In this document: one piece after another, positions 7,567-13,578 of the stretch | How positions within the stretch are numbered: the stretch's first letter is position 1 | Layout: every line of letters starts with the position of its first letter | Assembly: GCA_002414125.1 (NCBI GenBank) | Contig: DHYN01000113.1 | Span: 10,074 to 23,651 of the forward strand | DNA from: Ruminococcus sp. UBA5129 | GTDB lineage: Bacteria > Bacillota > Clostridia > Oscillospirales > Ruminococcaceae | Length of the DNA: 13,578 nt | Direction of reading: 5' to 3' | Made by a program: the position numbers and the translations under genes | The notes under the pieces: generated by a model | Seen by the model: only the letters and a program-made list of their open reading frames with translations | Database searches by the model: none | Told to the model about the DNA's origin: nothing

Positions 7567-8442
7567 TTACTCCTCCGCCGGAAGCTCGAGGGTAATTCTT
7601 CCGAGCTTTCCGCTTCTGAATTCATCCAGCACCGTGATAGCCGCTCTCTCGGTGTTGATCTCGCCTCCAGAGATCATCATTCCGCGCTTTCTGCCTACCT
7701 TTTCAAGAAGCTCAAATCCGCCGTCACCCTCATCCGCAGTTACCTTGTAACGACCTGCAATCGACTGCGGATAATTTTCTGAAAGAAAAAGCAGGAGCTT
7801 CATCGCAAGAGTTTCAATATCGAGTATATCATCTTTGATCGCGCCTGTAAAAGCAAGCTTGAGCGCCGCTGTCTGGTCATCGAATTTAGGCCACAATACG
7901 CCCGGCATATCAAGCAGTTCTACGTTGTTATCAAGCTTCACCCACTGCTTCGTCCTTGTTACACCCGGTCTATCCTCGACCTTAGCACGCTTCGAGCCTG
8001 CCATTTTATTGATAAACGACGACTTTCCGACATTTGGGATACCAACGATCATGAGTCGTATTGCCGCACCGCTCATACCGTTCTGCTTTCGCTTATCCAT
8101 GAGCTCCTTTAAAACGTCATTTTTCAGCGTGGGAAGAAAGCTTTTCAATCCCTTTCCCGATTTGCAGTCAACAGGCAGAGCTGTTATGCCGAGCTGACGG
8201 AAGCGGTTTATCCAGCGCTGTGTGGACTTTTCATCCGCAACATCGCACTTGTTCAGCAAGACCATACGCGGTTTTCCTGCGGTCATGATGTCCATCTCGG
8301 GATTTCGGCTGCTCAGCGGAGTCCGAGCATCGAGTATCTCTACCACTGCATCAACGAGAGGCAAATTTGACTTTATCATCCTCCTCGTTTTAGCCATATG
8401 TCCCGGGAACCATTGAATTGTTTTGATTTCCGTATTATCCAA
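7567..8442 (-). CDS. rbgA: Ribosome biogenesis GTPase RbgA (YlqF)
   Basis: RbgA is a circularly permuted GTPase needed for late 50S assembly in Firmicutes. The protein is 291 aa. The permuted motif order is clear: G4 NKCD (64-67) comes before G1 GIPNVGKS (134-141), then G2 (GVTR, about 160-163) and G3 DMPG (178-181). The N-terminal IQWFPGHMAK is the family hallmark, and a C-terminal RNA-binding region follows. The start is TTG (8440-8442): it has a strong SD GGAGG 6 nt upstream and gives the conserved N-terminus, whereas the first ATG would remove the WFPGH motif. The SD lies just past the lepB stop. Its place after rplS and lepB suits a role in large-subunit maturation. Confidence 0.96.
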   Translation of the reverse strand: MDNTEIKTIQWFPGHMAKTRRMIKSNLPLVDAVVEILDARTPLSSRNPEMDIMTAGKPRMVLLNKCDVADEKSTQRWINRFRQLGITALPVDCKSGKGLKSFLPTLKNDVLKELMDKRKQNGMSGAAIRLMIVGIPNVGKSSFINKMAGSKRAKVEDRPGVTRTKQWVKLDNNVELLDMPGVLWPKFDDQTAALKLAFTGAIKDDILDIETLAMKLLLFLSENYPQSIAGRYKVTADEGDGGFELLEKVGRKRGMMISGGEINTERAAITVLDEFRSGKLGRITLELPAEE

Positions 8443-8454
8443 AATTTCCTCCGA

Positions 8455-9063
8455 TCAGTGTACAAATCCGATCGCACTTGCAGGCGATACTCTGAAAAAC
8501 ACCTCGCCGGTAACAGCATCCTCGGATATCAATCCGACCTCGAGTGAGCGGCTATCCTTTGAAACGGGTCTGTTATCGCCCATAACAAAGAGATACCCCT
8601 CAGGGATAGTTATCGGGTATTTTCCTGTAAATGCGCCTTCATCCATATGCGTGAGCGCTGTGATATACGGTTCGTCGATCTTGTTTCCGTCAACGTAAAC
8701 CTCGCCGCTCTCAAAGTCAATATCGAGTGTCTGACCGCCTGTTGCGATAACTCTTTTTACTATCTGCTTGCCAAGACCATTTCTCTCGATAAGCTCACCG
8801 TTGTCGCCGAGAACCGTTGCTACATCGGTATCGGCAATGATAATATCACCGCGTTCGGGCTTATAGAAAAGTGACCATGCGATGAGCTTTTCCTTCGGAA
8901 ACATTGTTTTTTCCATTGAGCTTCCGTTTACCGTGGCTACTCTGACTAAATAAGTGAAAACAAGCGCCACAACAAACAATGAGATCAGCATCGTCTCGAT
9001 TATGACGATAACCTCGGCTTTGATGTTTTCCGATAAGCCCTTTTTTTTCTCATTCTGCAACAC
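8455..9063 (-). CDS. lepB: Signal peptidase I, first of a tandem pair by coordinate (variant box B)
   Basis: Type I signal peptidase, a membrane Ser-Lys protease that removes signal peptides from secreted proteins. It is 202 aa with one N-terminal transmembrane segment (about 18-40) and the catalytic domain outside. The catalytic Ser is S49 in SSMEKTM and the general base is K103 in KQIVKRVIATGG. Box E, GDNRPVSKDSR, is at 162-172. The usual SMxPT motif reads SMEKT, with lysine in place of proline. The start is GTG (9061-9063) with GGAGTG 7 nt upstream; no in-frame ATG is available nearby. It lies 19 nt after the second signal peptidase gene and directly before rbgA. The two copies are paralogous but clearly divergent. 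Confidence 0.93.
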   Translation of the reverse strand: MLQNEKKKGLSENIKAEVIVIIETMLISLFVVALVFTYLVRVATVNGSSMEKTMFPKEKLIAWSLFYKPERGDIIIADTDVATVLGDNGELIERNGLGKQIVKRVIATGGQTLDIDFESGEVYVDGNKIDEPYITALTHMDEGAFTGKYPITIPEGYLFVMGDNRPVSKDSRSLEVGLISEDAVTGEVFFRVSPASAIGFVH

Positions 9064-9082
9064 AGGTTTTCACTCCGCTTCA

Positions 9083-9697
9083 TTATAAAAATTTAAACTC
9101 GGAAAACGGCGAATATCTTATGATAGCCTTTCCATAGATCTGATCTCGCTTTATCAATCCGACAAATACGTTACGGCTGTCTGACGACTCGTTTCTGTTG
9201 TCACCCATTACGAAATAATATCCCTCCGGAACCTTCAGCGGATATGTAAACGCACGGTCATCATGACGTGTAACAGCGTTTATATAAGGTTCATCAAGAA
9301 CCTCTCCGTCAACTGTTACCTTACCGGAAATGAAATCAATGTCGATCGTCTGACCGCCCTTTGCAATAACTCTTTTGATTATACATTCGTTGAGCTGCGA
9401 GCTGGTCGATTTATAGATCTCATTGTTCTCGTCAAGGAGGTAAGCCGCATCGTTGTCTATAACAACAATATCTCCGTTTTTAATGCTCGGAGTCACCATC
9501 GTCATGAATATCCTGTCTCCGTCAACAAGCGTAGGATTCATTGATCCGCCGAGAATATTTACGGGATGGAGAATGTATGTAAATATGAGAACGATCAAAA
9601 AGATCGTAATAAATGTTGTTTCAATGATCTCGACGATATCCTGACCGATATTTGAGTTCTTCTCAGGCTCTGTCTGATTTATGGTATTTTCTTCCAT
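9083..9697 (-). CDS. lepB: Signal peptidase I, second of a tandem pair (canonical box B)
   Basis: Type I signal peptidase of 204 aa with one transmembrane segment (about 22-43). Catalytic Ser is S52 in GGSMNPTL, the canonical SMxPT, and Lys is K108 in IIKRVIAKGG. Box E, GDNRNESSDSR, is at 165-175. I place the start at the ATG at 9695-9697, because GGGAG lies 9 nt upstream. The in-frame GTG at 9701-9703 would be only 3 nt from that SD. It is the first gene after the rplS terminator and has no clear promoter of its own, so it is probably expressed by readthrough from rplS. rplS followed by lepB is a common Firmicutes arrangement. Confidence 0.93.
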   Translation of the reverse strand: MEENTINQTEPEKNSNIGQDIVEIIETTFITIFLIVLIFTYILHPVNILGGSMNPTLVDGDRIFMTMVTPSIKNGDIVVIDNDAAYLLDENNEIYKSTSSQLNECIIKRVIAKGGQTIDIDFISGKVTVDGEVLDEPYINAVTRHDDRAFTYPLKVPEGYYFVMGDNRNESSDSRNVFVGLIKRDQIYGKAIIRYSPFSEFKFL

Positions 9698-9730
9698 TTT
9701 CACACTCTCCCATAGATTTTTTCATGTAGC

Positions 9731-9754
9731 AAAAAAGGGACATGATGTCCCTCT
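9731..9754 (-). terminator. Rho-independent terminator after rplS
   Basis: On the minus strand AGGGACA pairs with TGTCCCT across a 3-nt loop (9736-9752) and is followed directly by a T6 run (9731-9736). A 9-bp hairpin, 9772-9796, lies between the rplS stop and this terminator. It would limit readthrough into the lepB-rbgA-rnhB genes and so allow rplS to be expressed at a higher level. Confidence 0.9.
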
Positions 9755-9771
9755 CAAGGCAAGAAGATGAG

Positions 9772-9796
9772 TCAGACAGACATATGATCTGTCTGA
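9772..9796 (-). repeat. 9-bp perfect hairpin upstream of the rplS terminator
   Basis: TCAGACAGA (9772-9780) and TCTGTCTGA (9788-9796) form a perfect stem around CATATGA. It starts 16 nt past the rplS stop and precedes the true terminator. It has no T-run, so it is more likely a 3'-end protection or processing hairpin for the abundant rplS mRNA than a terminator. Confidence 0.6.
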
Positions 9797-9812
9797 GCTC
9801 AGCCTGCGGATC

Positions 9813-10157
9813 TTAGCGAATCTGCTCCTTAACCTTAGCAGCCTTACCAACTCTGTCTCTGAGGTAATAAAGCTTAGCTCTGCGAACCTTACCGTATCTT
9901 ACGATCTCGACCTTGCTTACAACAGGCGAGTGAAGAGGGAATACTCTTTCGATTCCGCAGCCGTGTGCTACACGTCTTACAGTAAAGGTCTCACTGATAC
10001 CGCCGTGCTTCTTAGCGATAACTGTACCCTCAAAAACCTGAATACGGCTCTTATCGCCTTCCTTGATCTGTACATGAACCTTAACGGTGTCACCTACATT
10101 GAACTGTGTAACCTCTTCCTTCATGCTTGAGCTGCTGATTAACTTGAGTGCATCCAT
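9813..10157 (-). CDS. rplS: 50S ribosomal protein L19
   Basis: L19 sits at the subunit interface of the large ribosomal subunit. The protein is 114 aa, the usual length, and starts [15 protein letters not shown]. The family signature is present: [26 protein letters not shown] at about 19-44 and SETFTVRRV near 55-63, ending in the basic segment [24 protein letters not shown] start it at the ATG 10155-10157, which has GGAGG with 9 nt spacing. The same frame stays open 30 codons further upstream, but that stretch is the mRNA leader, not protein. It has its own strong promoter and structured leader and is followed by a hairpin and a terminator. It heads the rplS-lepB-rbgA-rnhB-yraN group, though trmD and rpsP, its common upstream partners, are absent. 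Confidence 0.98.
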   Translation of the reverse strand: MDALKLISSSSMKEEVTQFNVGDTVKVHVQIKEGDKSRIQVFEGTVIAKKHGGISETFTVRRVAHGCGIERVFPLHSPVVSKVEIVRYGKVRRAKLYYLRDRVGKAAKVKEQIR

Positions 10158-10335
10158 TTTAATTTTCCTCCTAAATTTCCGAACATTCTTACCTGTCCGC
10201 CCGATCGGTTCAGCACCCGAGGGCAGCGGAAAAATAACCTGCGGCATAAGCCGTCACATCAGGCAGCGGACTGCTCGATTTAATGTCTTTCGGCATTAAC
10301 TCTCATCCGTCATTAAGGCGGACGGTTTCAAATGC
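10158..10335 (-). promoter_or_regulatory. Long structured 5' leader of rplS (candidate L19 autoregulatory leader)
   Basis: About 180 nt lie between the predicted transcription start and the rplS ATG, far more than the other genes have. The minus strand shows CCGTC...GACGG (10306-10324 area), CGGC-TTAT-GCCG (about 10241-10252), and GCCC...GGGC around 10201-10224. The 9-mer TCCGCTGCC occurs twice (10262-10270 and 10222-10230). Either copy could pair, with a two-base bulge, with GGGCGGA near 10196-10202, not far above the SD. Ribosomal protein mRNAs often have such leaders for feedback control, and an L19 leader family is known in Bacillales. I cannot show that this one belongs to it. Confidence 0.5.
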
Positions 10336-10341
10336 TTCTAA

Positions 10342-10370
10342 ATTATACCATACTTTAAAAAAAATTGCAA
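10342..10370 (-). promoter_or_regulatory. Sigma-A promoter of rplS
   Basis: TTGCAA (10365-10370), a 17-nt spacer and TATAAT (10342-10347) on the minus strand, with TGG directly before TATAAT (extended -10). A T8 tract follows the -35. The promoter sits only a few bases beyond the stop of the DUF2344 gene, so rplS is transcribed separately from the radical SAM unit. Confidence 0.88.
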
Positions 10371-10376
10371 GTGTTT

Positions 10377-11030
10377 TTATGAAAAAAATTCATTATTTTC
10401 GCAAAGTATCCTCGTGCGGACGATTTTTACCATTTCAAACTCCGTTTCTGAGCTGTTTTTCAGCGCTTCAAGAAGCAAAGTCGGGTTGAAATTCGTCTGA
10501 GTTCCTGCGGGAAGCATCAATGTGATCCTAAAGGCATCCCCTGCCCTCTCAGTACTTATCAGCTCGACAGACGGCTTGAGGTCTACGAGCTTGATGCCTT
10601 TCTTTGTCTTTTTCTCGATCAATATCTTCTCGGATGCCATAAGAGCTCCGAAAGCATCAGCGAGCTTATCTGGGGCTTCCGAAGAAAGCTCGACAACATA
10701 TTCAGCCTTTTCTATAGCGGTGATCTTTTTATTCTGAGGCGCTACGGAAGCTATGCTCATTCCATCAGGCATCACTGCATTCAATCTGCTGCGAACTTCA
10801 TCGAGAGGCATATCCTCATTCAGATTGAAGTCAAGAACCTCGCAGCAGCTCTCAAACCCGAGCGACAATGCAAGCGCAAATGAAAAATAAGGATGGGGAT
10901 TAAAGCCCTCGGTGTACCATATCGGAAGTCCCGAACGCCGGAATATCCTCTGAATGCATCTGTTGAGATCGAGATGCGAGATATACCTCGCTCTGCCTTT
11001 CTTTTCAAATACTGCTCTAAGTCTTATCAA
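10377..11030 (-). CDS. DUF2344 / TIGR03936-type radical SAM-associated protein
   Basis: A 217-aa soluble protein of the DUF2344 family, found next to or fused to TIGR03960 radical SAM proteins; the molecular role is not established. The N-terminus is diagnostic: FEKKGRARYISHLDLNR (8-24), then RSGLPIWYTEGFNPHPYFSFA. The start is TTG (11028-11030). A perfect AGGAGGT lies 7 nt upstream inside the end of the radical SAM gene, and the nearby ATG is out of frame and stops after two codons. It overlaps that gene by 14 nt, so translation is probably coupled and the proteins likely act together. Its stop lies 6 nt above the rplS -35 box. Confidence 0.92.
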   Translation of the reverse strand: MIRLRAVFEKKGRARYISHLDLNRCIQRIFRRSGLPIWYTEGFNPHPYFSFALALSLGFESCCEVLDFNLNEDMPLDEVRSRLNAVMPDGMSIASVAPQNKKITAIEKAEYVVELSSEAPDKLADAFGALMASEKILIEKKTKKGIKLVDLKPSVELISTERAGDAFRITLMLPAGTQTNFNPTLLLEALKNSSETEFEMVKIVRTRILCENNEFFS

Positions 11031-12864
11031 AGCATTTACCTCCTATGCATTTGGTCACTCCGCAGGCAGAGCACTTCAGACGGCAGTTCGGAGTCGTCTG
11101 CGCTGACCTTGCAGTTTTGTTTTCTCTGATAAAGAATTCCTTTGAAACGTAGTAGTCAAGGTGATCCCATGGGAGTATCTCATCGTATTCAAAGCGGCGG
11201 TTTGCGTAGAATCCTGTTGAAACGCCGCACTCGTCAAACGCTTCAAGCCACTTATCGAACCTGTAATACTCACCCCAACTGTCAAACTTGCAGCCCTTTT
11301 TCCATGCCGTATAGATAACTCTGCACAAACGGCGGTCTCCCTTCGCAAGAACCGCCTCGAGCAGGCTTACATCAGGATCATGCCAGCTTGCTCTTATCTT
11401 TTTTGTCTTTATTGAATCGACAAGAAGCTTCTGCTTGCGCTCGATCTCCTCACGGGTATCCTGCGGTTCAAATTCAAACGGTGTGAACGGCTTCGGAACA
11501 AACGTAGCCGTACTTATGGACACCTGAACTCCCCTGCCCTTCGGACGGTTTTCAATGCTGTAATAAAGATCGACTACGCGCTGAGCGAGGTCTGCTATGC
11601 CAATTATATCTTCATCGGTCTCGGTCGGGAGTCCCATCATGAAATAGAGCTTTACACTGCTGTATCCGCCCTCAAATGCTATGCGGCATGTATTCATAAG
11701 CTCCTCTTCCGAAACATTCTTATTTATGACGTTTCTGAGTCGCTGAGTTCCTGCTTCTGCTGCGAATGTAAGTCCGCTCTTGCGAACACGCTTGATCTTT
11801 TCAAGAAGCTCCTCCGAGAAATTATCCACTCTGAGCGACGGCAGCGACATATTGATACGATTGCCCTCGGTATAGTCAAGAAGCTTTGTAAGCATATCTC
11901 CGATCTCGGAATGATCGCTCGTGCTCAGCGATGCAAGCGACACCTCGTCATAACCTGTATTTTCACAGAGGGCTCTTGTCTGCTCGGCTATAGTGTCCGC
12001 TGTTTTTTCACGGAAAGGACGGTAAATAAATCCCGCCTGACAGAAACGGCAGCCTCGTATACAACCTCTCAGCACCTCTACCGATGCCCTGTCATGGACG
12101 ATCTCCGTAAACGGTACTACAAAATTATCAGGATAGTACACATTGTCAAAATCCTTTATGATACGCTTTCTTACCGTCTTTGGAACTCCGTCCTCAACAT
12201 CAAGCTGTAAAATGGTTCCGTCCTCTTTATATTTAAATGTGTAAAACTTCGGAACATAAACGCCCTCTATCCGAGCTGCCGCACGAAGAAATTCATCCCT
12301 TGTGCTTCCGGCTTTCTTGTGTTCGTTATACAGATCCATGAGTTCTAGGTTGACCTCTTCGCCTTCACCGAGAATGAACAGATCAAAGAAATCCGCGAGC
12401 GGCTCGGGATTGCAGACGCACGGTCCGCCTGCACACACGATCTGACCGAGCTTATTACCGCGTTCGGATGCAAATATCGGAATATTCGCAAGATCGAGCA
12501 TGTTGAGCACATTCGTGTAAGAAAGCTCGTACTGCATCGTGAATCCAATGAAATCAAAATTCGTTATCGCTTCAAGGCTCTCGAGACCGTAAAGAGGAAT
12601 ATCGTTCTCTCGCATTATGTTCTCAAAATCCTCCGCTGGCGCAAAAACTCGCTCGCACCAGTAATTCTCACGCTCGTTTATAAGCGAGTAAAGTATTTTC
12701 ATGCCGAGATGAGACATTCCAATATCGTATGTATCGGGGAAGCAGAAAGCAAATCTGACATCTATATTCGATGCGTCCTTGACGATGCTGCCTGCCTCTC
12801 CGCCTATATATCTTGACGGCTTCTGCACCGATAACAGGTGCTTTTCAATTTTATCTCTGAGCAT
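11017..12864 (-). CDS. TIGR03960-type B12-binding-domain radical SAM protein
   Basis: A 615-aa radical SAM enzyme of unknown reaction. The N-terminal ~180 residues form a B12-binding-like domain (FCFPDTYDIGMSHLG near 40-54, GGPCVCNPEP later), although no DxHxxG cobalamin motif is obvious. The radical SAM domain has the 4Fe-4S motif C268-x3-C272-x2-C275 (RGCIRGCRFCQAG), then the SLSTSDH strand and the AAEAGTQRLR segment. The extreme C-terminus carries C594, C598, C601, C606 and C611; the first three repeat the CX3CX2C spacing and could hold a second cluster. The ATG has a good SD (GGAGGAAG) and lies 11 nt after cdd. It overlaps the DUF2344 gene. The pair recurs near ribosomal-protein or RNase genes in Firmicutes, hinting at a link to RNA or the ribosome, but this is inference. 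Confidence 0.93.
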   Translation of the reverse strand: MLRDKIEKHLLSVQKPSRYIGGEAGSIVKDASNIDVRFAFCFPDTYDIGMSHLGMKILYSLINERENYWCERVFAPAEDFENIMRENDIPLYGLESLEAITNFDFIGFTMQYELSYTNVLNMLDLANIPIFASERGNKLGQIVCAGGPCVCNPEPLADFFDLFILGEGEEVNLELMDLYNEHKKAGSTRDEFLRAAARIEGVYVPKFYTFKYKEDGTILQLDVEDGVPKTVRKRIIKDFDNVYYPDNFVVPFTEIVHDRASVEVLRGCIRGCRFCQAGFIYRPFREKTADTIAEQTRALCENTGYDEVSLASLSTSDHSEIGDMLTKLLDYTEGNRINMSLPSLRVDNFSEELLEKIKRVRKSGLTFAAEAGTQRLRNVINKNVSEEELMNTCRIAFEGGYSSVKLYFMMGLPTETDEDIIGIADLAQRVVDLYYSIENRPKGRGVQVSISTATFVPKPFTPFEFEPQDTREEIERKQKLLVDSIKTKKIRASWHDPDVSLLEAVLAKGDRRLCRVIYTAWKKGCKFDSWGEYYRFDKWLEAFDECGVSTGFYANRRFEYDEILPWDHLDYYVSKEFFIRENKTARSAQTTPNCRLKCSACGVTKCIGGKCFDKT

Positions 12865-12875
12865 ATCTTCCTCCG

Positions 12876-13268
12876 TTATTTAATGTTATCTGCTGTGAAT
12901 CGGTTCGGCATAAGCTCCGATAGTTTATAGCTGCGGTCTGAGAGAACGACCCTGAAATCATCACCGCAGAATTCGGTCATGACCTGCAAGCACGCACCGC
13001 ACGGCGGACACGGAACTGAAAAGTCCCCGTCAGCGCTTCCGACCACTGCGATCGCCTCAAACCTGCTCTCTCCCTCGGAAACTGCCTTGAAGATCGCAGT
13101 TCTCTCGGCACATATAGTCAGCGAATATGATGAATTTTCTATATTGCATCCGTTAAAAACTCTGCCGTCTGATGTCAGCAGCGCCGCTCCGACCCTGAAT
13201 CCCGAATAGGGACTATGTGAACACCTCGCAGCATCGACTGCTCTTTCAATAAGCTCCCTATCATTCAT
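12876..13268 (-). CDS. cdd: Cytidine deaminase
   Basis: Hydrolyses cytidine and deoxycytidine to uridine and deoxyuridine in pyrimidine salvage. It is 130 aa, typical of the homotetrameric bacterial class. Zinc ligands and catalytic residue are clear: C53-A-E55 in TICAERTA and C90, C93 in PCPPCGACLQV. The substrate-binding segments YSGFRVGAALL (21-31) and GCNIENSSYSL (40-50) match the family. Its ATG overlaps the stop of the preceding DUF896 gene by one base (TAATG), suggesting coupled translation. It probably shares the promoter at 13500-13528. Confidence 0.96.
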   Translation of the reverse strand: MNDRELIERAVDAARCSHSPYSGFRVGAALLTSDGRVFNGCNIENSSYSLTICAERTAIFKAVSEGESRFEAIAVVGSADGDFSVPCPPCGACLQVMTEFCGDDFRVVLSDRSYKLSELMPNRFTADNIK

Positions 13269-13468
13269 TATTTCTGACCTGCCTTATGCTTTCTGCCATC
13301 GGGTTCAACTATATATGTGTTGTCAAGCTGCGCTCCGAGACTCATTCTTATCTCGGCTCTGTACTCGTTGCGAAGCTCCGTCTGCTCTGCCTTTTCGGCT
13401 TCGGTGAGACCCTCCGCCTTTGATTTTCTCGCAAGTTCGTTTATTCTGTTGATTTTTTCTTTAGTCAT
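13268..13468 (-). CDS. DUF896 (YnzC-like) small helical protein
   Basis: A 66-aa protein of the DUF896/YnzC family, small two-helix proteins of Firmicutes; in B. subtilis ynzC is near the SOS gene lexA, but the function is not known. The sequence TKEKINRINELARKSK (2-17), then GLTEAEKAEQ and LRNEYRAEIR, is the family core. The tail ends in the less conserved NTYIVEPDGRKHK. I place the start at the ATG 13466-13468, which has GGAG 8 nt upstream. An in-frame extension of 20 codons upstream would run through the promoter and is not used. It is first in the unit with cdd. Confidence 0.92.
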   Translation of the reverse strand: MTKEKINRINELARKSKAEGLTEAEKAEQTELRNEYRAEIRMSLGAQLDNTYIVEPDGRKHKAGQK

Positions 13469-13499
13469 TTTAACAACTCCATTTTTATCGGATATTTGG

Positions 13500-13528
13500 A
13501 TTATACCATAAATCGCGAACAATTTCAA
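13500..13528 (-). promoter_or_regulatory. Sigma-A promoter of the DUF896-cdd-radical SAM unit
   Basis: TTGAAA (13523-13528), a 17-nt spacer and TATAAT (13500-13505) on the minus strand, again with TGG just before the -10. The leader to the DUF896 ATG is about 25-30 nt. Beyond it, 13529-13578 holds no recognisable gene. Confidence 0.88.
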
Positions 13529-13578
13529 GTAGTATTGCCAAATCTTCTTAAAGCAACATGTACACTTGTCAATGATCT

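Noticed and set aside
9701..9703. GTG start for the second signal peptidase
   Set aside because: It is only 3 nt from the SD; the ATG at 9695-9697 has proper spacing.
10158..10247. In-frame 30-codon N-terminal extension of rplS
   Set aside because: A strong SD and the conserved MDALKLI start place the protein start at 10157. The extension falls in the structured leader.
13469..13528. 20-codon N-terminal extension of the DUF896 protein
   Set aside because: It runs over the -10 and -35 boxes, while the downstream ATG has a good SD and matches the family start.
1..13578. CRISPR array, tRNA, insertion sequence, prophage or defence island
   Set aside because: No regular repeats, transposase, integrase, tRNA cloverleaf or phage gene was seen; every long frame is a known housekeeping or conserved family.

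Overview
The window looks like two genomes joined inside one gene. From the right end to about position 1510, every gene, promoter and ribosome-binding site is typical of a gut Clostridia relative of Ruminococcus (Oscillospiraceae-like). Strong GGAGG Shine-Dalgarno sites precede most genes, there are sigma-A promoters with a TATGGTATAAT core, some GTG/TTG starts, and the conserved Firmicutes order rplS-lepB-rbgA-rnhB-yraN. The leftmost ~1.5 kb is Bacteroidota-like. It holds the C-terminal part of ClpX, a Bacteroides-type promoter (TTTG-N20-TAAATTTG) and the 5' part of a Bacteroidales-type recQ with no Shine-Dalgarno. The switch is in frame in clpX, near residues 248-261, in a segment conserved between the phyla. 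The simplest explanation is a chimeric metagenomic contig; homologous recombination between phyla is the alternative. No previously undescribed system is visible.

All genes are on the minus strand, so the description runs right to left. A sigma-A promoter at 13500-13528 starts a unit of a small DUF896 protein, cytidine deaminase (cdd), a B12-binding-domain radical SAM protein (TIGR03960-like) and its DUF2344 partner, with tight spacing or overlaps. A strong promoter at 10342-10370 and a ~180-nt structured leader then serve rplS (ribosomal protein L19), which is followed by a hairpin and an intrinsic terminator.

Beyond the terminator, probably by partial readthrough, lies a compact run: two signal peptidase I genes, rbgA (50S-assembly GTPase), rnhB (RNase HII), yraN, thrC (threonine synthase) and a metallophosphoesterase. 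Gaps are 3-20 nt or the genes overlap. tig (trigger factor) has its own extended -10 promoter and is followed by clpP and clpX, the usual chaperone/protease set. clpX ends in a good terminator at 925-967, which lies on the Bacteroidota side.

Together the genes cover ribosome assembly (rplS, rbgA), secretion (lepB pair), DNA/RNA maintenance (rnhB, yraN, recQ), protein folding and turnover (tig, clpP, clpX), and small-molecule metabolism (thrC, cdd). I saw no tRNA, rRNA, CRISPR array or insertion sequence. No intergenic stretch exceeds 300 bases; the longest, 10158-10376, is the rplS leader and promoter.
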